This document shows positions 1-14,807 of a stretch of DNA of 64,000 bases, one piece after another. The stretch covers positions 12,009,772 to 12,073,771 of the forward strand of contig NC_061074.1 of the NCBI RefSeq assembly GCF_021917145.1. The letters run 5' to 3'. How positions within the stretch are numbered: the stretch's first letter is position 1; each line of letters begins with the position of its first letter. The translations under genes and the position numbers were made by a program. The notes beneath the pieces were generated by a model that did not search any database, had not been told where the DNA came from, and saw nothing but the letters and a program-made list of their open reading frames with translations. Source of the DNA: Hypomesus transpacificus (lineage: Eukaryota > Chordata > Actinopteri > Osmeriformes > Osmeridae).

Positions 1-3000
1 TGGGGTTGTGTGTGTGTGTGTGTTGGATCCGTGCATGTCAGTGCTTGAGACAGCTCTCTCCTCCTCTGTGCAACTCAATAAGCCCTCACTGCTGTCATGG
101 TGCAGTGGGACGCCATGGCAACGCCTGCTAAATTTCAATCAGCTCACCTGAGGTCATTACCATGCACAGCGCCTGCTCACCTCCCCATCCACTCTCCCTC
201 GACCCCCTCTGACTCACCCTGCCCACCGACACCACAGAGAGAATGAGAGAGAGAGTAAGAGAGGGAATGAGAGAGAACGAGAGAGAGAGTGTGAACGAAA
301 CAGACTAAGATGGTGATGAAAACAAAGACAGGCTGATGCCCCCAAAAACTGTTGTAACCTTTTCAAATCTCCATCAGGTTTGAGGAAGCACCTCATCCCC
401 TGCTTTGTCCCCCCTGGGATCAGATACACGCAGCGCTTCAAAACCCATCGCAAGGCTCCTCTCGTGTTTGAGCTGGCCATCGGAATCGGTTCGGAATTCC
501 CACTTGAAGGAACAGTAGAAGGCCGTTGAGTGTGCACTCGAGAGGGGTTCACGACGCCGCACGCGCTGCTTATCTCTGAGCATCCTCCGCCTCCTCTCCG
601 ACCGCGACCTGAGGGATGACAACAGCCCGACGAAAATCAGGAGATGAGAAATCGGGAATCCCATCGCTGAGTGGCGGACGTCAACCCAAACAGCAAATGA
701 CTCCTGTCAGCGCAGACTGTTGGACCAGGTGGTGGTGACTGAGAGGTGCTTACAGTGGGCATCCAAGTCTGTCTTCGCTGAAGCAAACACTACAGCAGCT
801 CCAAGCCTGGAACTCCATTTCCAATGGAGAAACTATGGTGAGATGAGTAATGAGCGGCTAATCCACGAAGACACACACACACACACATCACCAGACACAC
901 GTACACACACACACACACTCCAACAGCGCATGCACACAGTCAAACACCCCTCGACTACACACAGGGACACACACACACTCCAACTCCCCTCTCACTCCCT
1001 GTGAGCGATTTGCAGATAGAGAGGGAGCAAAGCAAAGTGTCTGACATCCACCATAAAAACGAACACAGACACCTTAAATCATCTCCTTCGGAGCAGTTTC
1101 CCCCCTCACGCCTCAGCCAAACGTCTCTTTTTCGATGCAATCTTTTACGCAAAGCTTGAAAAGCTGCCTGGCGTTAAGGCTGATTTGTAGTTTGTGTTGA
1201 TGCTTTAAGCGTCGAGTGAATGTGCAGCTACAGACTTTTAAACACGATCCAAAGACAGGCTCTTTATCTCATGGCCCGGCAGAGATTTATCAGATCATTA
1301 ACTCTGCGTTGCAAAACAACCCAATGTGATACTTCTAATACCAAACGGGTAGATTAGTATGTTTTAAAATGTGGACCAGACGAGTGATTTGTGACCGGGC
1401 AACCATGTTTAAGGGTTATAGAGAAACATACTTCCACTCCAGTCTTCCAGAAGCACTGCTCTCAAGAGTCTACGTATATATTTCGATCTGTTTATACTGT
1501 ATTTAGACATATTGACATCGATAGCATTCGCGGTGCATGTGTACATGTCGCTTCAGCCATCACACATGACACAACACAATGACCTCCTGAGATTCCTCCT
1601 TTTCCGTCTGGATCTTGCACACTGAGAGGTGCCGCAGGAGGCGCCGTGAACGCGCTTCTGTTCACAACCTGTGTCTCCTCTGGTGCCTCTCTCCAGAGAA
1701 ACAGCCTCCCCCGCTCCGACTCCTTCCTGTGGCGTGGATCCAAAAAAACGGAAGAAAAAGCGAAGCAGACCCAACACAGAGGAGCTGGTCACCGTAAACA
1801 CCTGAACACCTCACATGAAAAGCCTCCCAGCCCGTTGTTCTCTCTGGAGTTCAGTGAGAGGGGCTCCCGCAGAGTTTGACCGCAAGGCCGGCGGTGGCTC
1901 TGGTTGACCGTCGACTGCTCTGCAGGGTGTGTGTGGGTGTGCGCAGCAGCAGGACTTTGTGTCTGATTTCATCGATTTGACGAGGTGTCCGGGGCAGGGA
2001 AAGGCTAGATCTCAGCAGGCCTCCCTAACATGGGGCACATGCCGAGTCGCTACCGCTGGTGAGAGGAGCAGAGAGGAGAGGGGCTGGAATGTTGGCGCGA
2101 TGAAGAGAAGTATATGATTCCGAGTCTTGTAGGGTCTGTTTACATTCTTTGGTGCCAATTTGGTGGTCTTTGAAAAGGCTTTAAAGTGAGAGTGGGAGGG
2201 TTAGTAGTTTGGTTGGTGGCAAATTGTAGTATTTACGAATCTGCTCAAATTCCAGCAGATTATATCAGTTACACACCATACAATCAATAGGTGTGATGTC
2301 TTGCCCAAATCCTTCATTTGCAGTTGAAAGTAAAACATCAATTTCTTAAATGTGTGCGACGGAAGGGACGATTTCTAATCTGGGGGATTTTTATCACAGT
2401 GACTGACACACTACTGGGTGGTTTCAAAGCTTCTCTCCAAATCATGCCTTCCTCTCTTCATCCTTCACCCCCCTGTTCCTCACAGACCCCTACACACCCT
2501 GACCTCCAGGGGTTCTCTCTCTGACAGCTAGCCCAAGGAGCACCGCATGAGGCTGGGCACTGGAGGCGGTAGGCAGGGCCCATACCCTGGGGGTCAACAC
2601 TGCAGGACTTAAGACTTCCTTAAACCAGTAAGCAAGGCTCAGTATTGAACTGGCTAGGACAATGACAAGATCTGGGGTAGGGGAGAGTAGGGAGAGAAAG
2701 GAGGAACTGAGCCTTTGGAAGGATTTTGTTCAGTCGGCAATTAAAGTAATCTGCAGCACGCCACCTAAGGAGCCTGTGTTGACAGACTGTGTGTGTGTGT
2801 GTGTGTGTGCTGGTGTGTGTTTGAGTGTGCACGCAAGCTGAGGTTTGTGTGTATGATTGGCACACAATGCAGATGTGTGGGCAGTTGGTGCCATCTGGAG
2901 AAAGCCAGAGAAGGATGGTGGGGAAGGGAGGGGAGAGGGAGGGAGGAGGGGGAGGAGGGCTGGCACTTTTCGGAGAAGAAAAAAAAAAAACATCTCTTCG

Positions 3001-5364
3001 CGTTTGATGTGCAGATAAAGGGAACGATCGGAGTGTAATCAATCAAAAAACCTGTGACACAAATGAACGAAGACAAGGAACACGACGCCCACACATCCAA
3101 TCTGAGCCCACGACCCCGCCCGTTTGTCAATACACTCCCCTCGTTGGCGGACCCCCAACTTCGCTACTATTGGTCGGGCTGCCGCAAAAGTGGTCCATCA
3201 ATGCTTCCTCTGGGCCCTGCAGTAGAGTGACTTGTCAGGGGGGGGGGGGGGGGGGGGGGAGAGCGCCATTCAGACCTTGAGGGGTATCGGAACAATCGAT
3301 GCTGGGCATGAGTGGCCATTTTGAGGAGAGCACCAGATGCGTCTCCCCCTCATTATGTAAGATCGAAATGTTTTCACCGGCGTCATCGTTACCCCTACAA
3401 AGGCGCAGTATGGCGTCCTCGGAGACCCCAACCATGAAGCCGACATCCACACCCCTCCCCTCGCCTTGCCTCTACCCAAATATACCTAAAACAGTGCACC
3501 TTTCCCCCCTAGTCTAATGCAATTTCCTTGAGTGGTCCAAGATCAGCTCTCAATGGATGCCCTCATGGTCTGGTAATGGAAAAGAACAGTGTTCTCTCTC
3601 AGGAGAGAGAGGTATCTGTGAAGGAAACCTAAATCTCTGTGGGTCCTGATCTAAACACACAAGACAAAGACCGGCCTATGATAGAATGAGAACACCCTCA
3701 GGGAGAAACTTATTATGAGATGTGCCCTATAGGTTTGAGACAGATCATTTAAAAAAGTATACTCTAAATTCATGGGACTCTGAGGGTTGTATGAGGACTC
3801 GTAAAAGCAACTAGGGAACTAGAAGATGTTTAAATGGTAGTTGGGAAAAAACCGTTGTTGACTTTGGATAGTGAGATGTTAAGTCATCTTTTCTTAATCG
3901 TATTCATCAAAATGATGTGGATGAAACAAACCTGAGGAAACCTAAACTAATGGTATGAGAGATAAAATTACAAATTAAACAAAAGTTCAAACTATTATCC
4001 TAATGTTTATCGACCAACAAAAGCCCCATAACCCAGATTAACTCCTACCATAGGGGGCAAGCATAATTGATGACTTTATTAGTGCCGTGGTGAACGCTTG
4101 GAGAATAAATTGGCTATTTACCTTTTCCTGTCTATATATTTCTTCTGTGGCAATTGTGTTGACATTGTGTTTCACGTTGAGTCTCCTTCCGTGGTTCACA
4201 GAGGTCTTGCGGCAGGCAGACGAGTTCGATTTATCCCCGGGAGAAATGGAGCGTTGGAGAGAATTAAGGCCTGCCTATGTGTAGGAGGACTGAGGGGAAG
4301 GTAGGCTACGCGCCGACGTAAAAAGACTGAAGACTCGGATACAGCTGTGGGGTTTTTCAACGACCCGGATAAAGCTTTCTTTGTTTAGATGAATCGCGGT
4401 CGATTCATCATATATCATATATTTCACCTCCAAAGCCTTTAGCACGTGTTTGTGCAAGTAACTGTAGTTTACTGATGGATAAAGGGCATTGTACACTTGA
4501 CACAATTTTCAATAAACGTTGATAATATTAAAATAATCGCAAAAGACAGTAATCCAATTCGCCTAACATGGGATGCCTGGCCAGTTGGCCTATGTGTGAC
4601 TAAATGGTTATTATCAATTTCACAAAGTGCTATTTCATGTTGCATTCCCGGGTCATGTCTATTCTTGTTTCATAATCCAATTTTGAGAAGGAAAACCCGC
4701 AATTGAATCCGCCAGGTGGCGACCTTGCTCTAAAGCGATTCACCTTGGACAGCGTCTCGTCCGCTCTGGACAACATTCACACAAGGATCACATCATTTTT
4801 ATTCTGGGAGAATGCCAGACATTCAACGTTATGGCAAAACGGTTCGATTTTGCAGACCAAGTAGTGAATCCCTACGTTTTGTTATTGTTGACTATTTAAA
4901 AAACTGCTTAATTTTTGTCACAAATAGGCTATTTAAACAGAATATTTACAACACACACAATACAAATGTGATAAAGGCTACTAGTCCTTATATTTATATT
5001 TTTTCAAACGTTCTGAACAAGGAACTAAGTAGGCCTACTACCTCTTGGAAGTGACAAGATGCCCACACTTGACTGCAAACATTACTCCACAAGGTCTTTT
5101 TCTACGCCAAATCAGTGTACTGCACGGACATAAAATACTCATGTAAGCTTTAGGGGACATGGGGACAGTTAATGATTATTTGCCCCTCTTCCCGTCCACT
5201 GCATTTCCTATTTGGATTGACGGCCTCGTCAGAACGCGGGCCCGCCTCCCGGCTGTGTGTTCAGAGCGTTCCATGCGCTCCGCTTCAAACACATATTCCA
5301 CAGGGAAAGAGAGAGCAGGACCTGTGAGGAGCACAACGACGAGAACGACAAACGGCAACGACAA
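1..5364. other. 5' flank of epha4; no gene recognised
   Basis: No coding exon could be supported on either strand. The open frames are short and overlap low-complexity sequence such as (GA)n near 240-290, (CA)n near 870-920 and 960-980, and (GT)n near 2790-2812. There is a run of about 22 G at 3238-3259. The segment directly before the epha4 start (about 5170-5364) is the likely promoter/5'UTR, inferred only from position. Confidence 0.5.
3238..3259. repeat. poly-G tract (about 22 G)
   Basis: Uninterrupted G run upstream of epha4. It could form a quadruplex, or its length may be inaccurate in the assembly. Confidence 0.9.
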
Positions 5365-9474
<4,110 letters not shown>

Positions 9475-10293
9475 TAGCCTCGTTTTTTTCTTCCGCTCTT
9501 TGTCTATCCCCCCCGTCCCTGGCTCTCTCCCCTCCCGCCCCTCCAACCTTTCATTCTGTGGCTTGTTTTCTCCTCCCTCCCCTTCCCATGTTTCCCCCTG
9601 TCCTGGTATTAGGCAGGGTGATGGAGGCGATGATGATTGTAAATGGAGTAATTAGCTGGTCCTTTGGGGAGGTGTTGTGGCTCAAGCTGTGTCCCATGAC
9701 TACTGTGAGCTCTAGGGGCGCGGGGGGTGGGTGGGGGACGGCTCTGTGTATAGCACTCTGTAAACCCCCTGCCGGCCCATTCCCACTGGGCCTAATGGCG
9801 AAAGGTAGACTCCTCTTAGGGAGAGAGAGTTTGGGAAGGAGAGAGAGACAGAGAGAGAAAGTGTGTGTGTGAGAGAGAGAGAGTGGTCGGTTGGTTTTAT
9901 CATTCCAGGCAGGTAGCAGAGTGAAATACACACACCTGTGAAATAGAGCTGAAATTGAGATGTTCTGGCAGCAGGACAGACAGCTTAGCGAGTGTTTCCA
10001 TCCAGTTCCCTCCTCCCAGTGATCCAGTCTAATCCTGTGTTATAGACTCTGGAGGTCGGAACGTCAGGATAGTCAGATCAGCCATTTCGCCGGCAAGCGT
10101 TTTTGAACAAGCATCGATTCATCAGCCGTGTCCAACACGGGAAGGTCAACGGCTGTGTGCGGGCAGCATGTTGCGGGCAGCGTATTTGATCCTGCCCTGC
10201 AGTGGTGCACTATGGGAGGTTGAGTTCTGTCTTTGCTGCCTGCTGTGGCGGACTGTCAGCTGGCAAGGTTTTACAGCCCCCTGGTACGTGTCG

Positions 10294-10319
10294 CCCCCCC
10301 CCCCCCCCCCCCCCCCCCC
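10294..10319. repeat. poly-C tract (26 C)
   Basis: Uninterrupted C run in epha4 intron 3. It is a G-quadruplex/i-motif candidate and its length may be unreliable. Confidence 0.9.
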
Positions 10320-12133
10320 GTCTGCAGAGAAGTGGGCTGCTCCAGAGAGTGGGGTCAGAGGCTGGGCACGGGTGATTAACAGGGGGATGGAACACTCCAC
10401 CTCTCTTAATTTACGGGGGGTGGGGGGGGGGGGTAGTGGGCTGTAAGCGCTATCTCGGAGGACTAATTTCATGACAAACAGGCCTGGTGATTTAGGGTAG
10501 CTGTGTAGGGTAGTGGGGCAAACAGAGGCATGAGTGGTCACAGATGGTGGAGTGTTAATGGGTGTGTGTTTTCGTGTGTGCGGGAAAACAGGGTAGCATT
10601 TCAGCGGGTGGGTGAGGGGGTTGGTGGGGGTTACCCTGGAATGCCGTCTCCCCCCTGTCACTTTGGTCCACATAGGGAGGGCCAGGTTTCTCACCCACCC
10701 CCGGGCCACTTTCAAAGAACGAGAGGGCAGCGATGGAGGGATGGAGGGAAGGAAGGAGGCCACAGGGCTGATGCCAGTGCTGGTTAAGCCAGTTGTTGAT
10801 GTCTTCTGTGATATTACACCCAGGCTGTCCTTACCAGTCTTCTGTGAGAGGCACGTTTAGCCTGGAGTGTGTGCACTTCCTTAAAGGACCGTTTGTTTTG
10901 GCGACGCCGTGCTGCGGTCGCACGGCGCAAGGGTGGAGTTCGTCGTTCACGCTCGTCCAATATGACCGACCCATCTCAGTCGGCGCCGTCCATTTAGGAT
11001 CAACGTAGCAGAATGAGTGCGACGTGTACATGGGCGTCCATCCCATCACGCCATGTGTCATCGTTCGAGCCAGACCCAGACGCATTATGGTCTGGTCTCC
11101 ATGGAGACACAGGCGTCAGTGTGGGGGTCAGCGTCAGTGTTTGAAGGGTTAAAAGGTGGAGCTCACTGTCACCTCCTCAAGTGCACTGATGAGCTGTTTA
11201 GATATTCCCTCGAGTGACAGGCCCTGTGGGGGGGGGGGGGGGGGCTGCAATATGACAATGTTTACCAAGAGACTTAGAAGGTATGGGAAGAAGGGGTGGG
11301 GGGTAGGTTAGGGTAGAGATTCCCAATTACATATTGTTGTGGATGGGGGGTGGGGGGGGAGTGGTGGTAAGAATTTTCTCTCAAGTCATATCCGTCCTAA
11401 TGTTAGTATTTGCGTGTGTGTGCGCGCGGTACGCGCTGAGTGTGGTTGTGTTGATCTTCTCGGTTTTCTGATCGACGTAGGCAGTTGAGGGTGTGTGTGT
11501 GTGTGTGTAGGGTTACAGGGTTACCTTGGCCTCTGGTTCCCAGCCGTGGTGAATGGGAGTCCTCCATCATTGTTGGAGCAGAGAGGTTACGGGGGGGGGG
11601 GTGTCAGAGTCGGTGCTGGCTGGACGGGGGGGAGTGTATTGTGAACACTGGCAATAAGGTCGAAGGTCCCCCTCTTCTTCATCCATCTTGCCGGTGCCTC
11701 TGACAGGGTCGCGGGCCCAGGATTGATTAAGACGTCAGGACTTTGACAGCTGGGGGGCTTGGGGGTGGGCAGGACGTACACAGGGGCCAAGGAGAGAGGG
11801 GCAGAGGGGGTACCGGGGGCCAGCACCCCCCCCCCCCCCCGCCCCCCCCCCTCACCCCACCCGAGAGGGCTCTGTGTGTTTCTGCTTTGCGTTGCCTTTT
11901 CTCGACGCGTAGCCTCTCTCCCCGTCTCCTTCTAGAGTTCTCTCTCGCTGGTCGTCTGGTCTGTGGGGGGGTGGAGGGGGGGGGGGGGGGGGGTGAAGGG
12001 GGTGTGGGGGTGATGTGCCTGTGTGTGTGTGTGCCTGTGTGTGTGTGTGTGTGTCTGAGAACGTGCCCGCCTCTTGTGTCTTCCTATCGTGTGAGTGTGT
12101 GAGTGGTATGTCCCCGTGTGTCAGGTTTGGGTG

Positions 12134-12136
<3 letters not shown>

Positions 12137-12166
<30 letters not shown>
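12137..12166. repeat. (GT)n microsatellite
   Basis: About 15 GT units, part of a GT-rich stretch at 12018-12170 that ends shortly before the first N gap. Confidence 0.85.
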
Positions 12167-12167
<1 letters not shown>

Positions 12168-12303
12168 TGTAGGACGAGGGTGGGTACGGTTGGGGCTGAA
12201 GCGTGAAGGCGGCAGGCTTTTGACACCCCTGCTCTGAGATGGAAGGCTAGTTCATGGTTGACTTGAGAAGCACTAACCCCCCCCCACCAACCCCACAACA
12301 TTA

Positions 12304-12403
12304 NNNNNNNNNNNNNNNNNNNNNNNNNNNNNNNNNNNNNNNNNNNNNNNNNNNNNNNNNNNNNNNNNNNNNNNNNNNNNNNNNNNNNNNNNNNNNNNNN
12401 NNN
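12304..12403. other. assembly gap 1 (100 N)
   Basis: Exactly 100 N, the usual placeholder for a gap of unknown length. It lies in epha4 intron 3. Confidence 0.99.
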
Positions 12404-12546
12404 TGATGTAAATACCTGGAAATAAAAGCTGAAACGTTGATCTCTGGTCTCACGTTCATTATTTGATGTCAAGCCCAAATGTTTTCAGTCTACAGCAAAA
12501 ATAAAGGAATTCGCCTCACTGTTCCAATACTTTTGGAGGGCACTGT
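12404..12546 (-). mobile_element. Tc1/mariner-like transposon end (fragment)
   Basis: Read on the minus strand from 12546, the sequence begins with the Tc1-type end cagtgccctccaaaagtatt. It continues with the subterminal sequence typical of fish Tc1 elements (around ggaacagtgaggcg, then a polyT stretch and the aaaacatttggg region). The rest of the element is lost in gap 1. The identification comes from memory of the fish Tc1 terminal consensus. No transposase is visible. Confidence 0.75.
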
Positions 12547-12812
12547 ACTTCCTGATTGTAATAGAAAGGGACAGCTGAAGCGGCTGGGGTTTGGCTGACT
12601 TTCATATTCAGGACTGACGTCCTTGCTCTAGTTCTCCCTGTCTTAAAGTTCTGAATTGTGATGAAAACCAAAAACAAATAGAGAAGTGATGAACGGAAAG
12701 AAAGGATTCATCTTGACCTCATCTTTTCCCTCTCCCACGTTTGCATTCCTTCATCTCTCCCTGCTCTTTCCTTCTTTGTCCTATTATTCCACCTGTCTCT
12801 TCTCCTTTCTTT
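12547..12812. other. rest of the small contig between two gaps
   Basis: A CT-rich sequence with no gene. Together with the Tc1 fragment it makes a 409-base contig flanked by two placeholder gaps, so its placement and orientation are uncertain. Confidence 0.7.
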
Positions 12813-12912
12813 NNNNNNNNNNNNNNNNNNNNNNNNNNNNNNNNNNNNNNNNNNNNNNNNNNNNNNNNNNNNNNNNNNNNNNNNNNNNNNNNNNNNNNNN
12901 NNNNNNNNNNNN
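12813..12912. other. assembly gap 2 (100 N)
   Basis: A second run of exactly 100 N, separating the small contig from the contig that carries the estrogen-related receptor exons. Confidence 0.99.
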
Positions 12913-14363
12913 TAATTGTGTTACATCTTCAATTTTTCCAACACCATCACAAGCAACAACGGTGGTAGGCTCAGAAACGACATGAGGTCCATACATCTGA
13001 CCAACACATGAGTAGCGTGGGATTGTGTCTTTAGCTTCAGCAAGGTGGCGAGGTCACTCACGGGGATATGATGTCATAGAGCATGTTTAGTTTCCTGGTG
13101 CTCTGTGGAGCCTGTGGATCTCCCTGCTCCTAATCCCTCTGTGTGTGTTTGGAGACCTTGCAAATCTCCTCTTCTGGGGGGACGTTCCGGGGACTTCAAA
13201 CGGGCTTGTCGGGGAGATGGGGGTCACGGATCTTGGACACGTGCTTATCAAACGACTCGAGATCGCCCCAAGCTAGCGGGGCTGTGTGTGTGTGTGCTTT
13301 ATGTGCTGTTATCCTCCAAACCTATTCCTGGCCTACTGGTTGTCAGCACATTCCTCTGTGAAGAGTTACACTTAGCTCCGATGTGTGTGAGTAACCCTGG
13401 CCGCCCACACAAACACATGCATGGCCACTGGGGAAAGTATACACTGCCACAACATAGGAAACCTTTTGATCACAATGACCCCCGCGGCACCCTCTGCTTT
13501 GACACACCCCAAATCCCAAGTCTCACCTGCCAAACATAGCTAGTCAAGACCTTCTACTTGTCTATCGTGGAGCTATAAACATCTTCATCATTATACCCTT
13601 CAACTCACAGTCCGTAAACTCAGTGTTCGCTGTTGTCCAGTAATAGAAAGTGAGTGTATGTGCTATGACTGAGCTAATGAGATATGTATGCTGCTTTAAC
13701 TGCCTCTAGGTAAGGTAACCTAATAACACTAATAAAACTCACTAATAAAAAAGTTAGGTTAGCCTTAGCCAGACAGATACCTTCTCTTTGTAGAGGGGGT
13801 TGGGTATCACCCTGGCACTGTGGTGTAGTATACAGTATGTTGGTGTGTGTGTCTGTGTGTGTGTGTGATGTAGCGGAGGGATGGTTAGACAATTAACACC
13901 CTGAATACCTAACCCCAAACTCCCCTTCCCTGTTAAATCCCCATCCCCAAGGGGATAGTGTTACCATGGAGCTTGTTAAGAAGAGCAGTTGTCATTGGGT
14001 GCTGGACTGTTGTTGCCTATTGAGTTACAGGGTTGATGTTGCAATGCCAGAAATGTGACATCTCTCTTTATGTTTCCATTGATGTTCATGTTCAAAGAAA
14101 GACATGTCAACTGGACATGATCAAAGTTCTGGAAAGAAAGGAAGATCAATCTTATGGAAGGAATGAATAAACTTCACTGTGTGTGTTTGCATGTTTGTGT
14201 GAGTGTATGTGCGTGTGTGTTGCTGGATAGATCAAAACACCTCTCATAGAGACAAACAGCCATCTGTCAGATGTCCGGTGTACAGGTCAATGGGTGCGCA
14301 TGAGGATCCAATGTGTTGTACCAAGTGAAGTGTGTGTGTCTGACGTTCTGCTGTTGGCTGCAG
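12913..14363 (+). other. intron or flank upstream of the first visible ERR exon
   Basis: This stretch ends with the acceptor ctgttggctgcag. I searched it for the zinc-finger exons of a nuclear receptor (CxxC motifs, the P-box region) and found none. It contains GT-rich microsatellites near 13840-13868 and 14177-14220. A short protein-like stretch at the contig edge on the minus strand (12913-12996) is not recognised. Confidence 0.6.
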
Positions 14364-14758
14364 GTGTTCGTCTGGACCGCGTGCGTGGAGGCAGACAGAA
14401 GTACAAGAGGAGGATTGATGCTGAAAACAGCCCGTGTCTCCTCCCTCAGAGCGGCCTGCCCCAGAAGAGAGCATGTAAGCAGCCAAACACAGCGTCAACT
14501 CATCTCGCCGTCCGCGGGTTCTCTCTTTCTCTAGATTCCCTCTGTTCCTCTCCTGTGCTCTTTGCAGTCCTTCCCTCCCTTTCTTCATCTCTCCTTCTCT
14601 CTCCATCCGATCCCTGATCTTTTACCGTACTTTCTACGTGCACAATTTGTAAGTCAAGATAAAAGATTAAAAAATTCTAAATTCGAATGCTGAATGAATG
14701 AAATGTAAATGTGATCTCTCTCTCTTCCTCCATCTCTATCTTCCTCTCTCTTCCTCCA

Positions 14759-14807
<49 letters not shown>

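Noticed and set aside
214-1152. Overlapping minus-strand open frames near the left edge
   Set aside because: Short, low-complexity, with no recognised motif and no splice-consistent structure.
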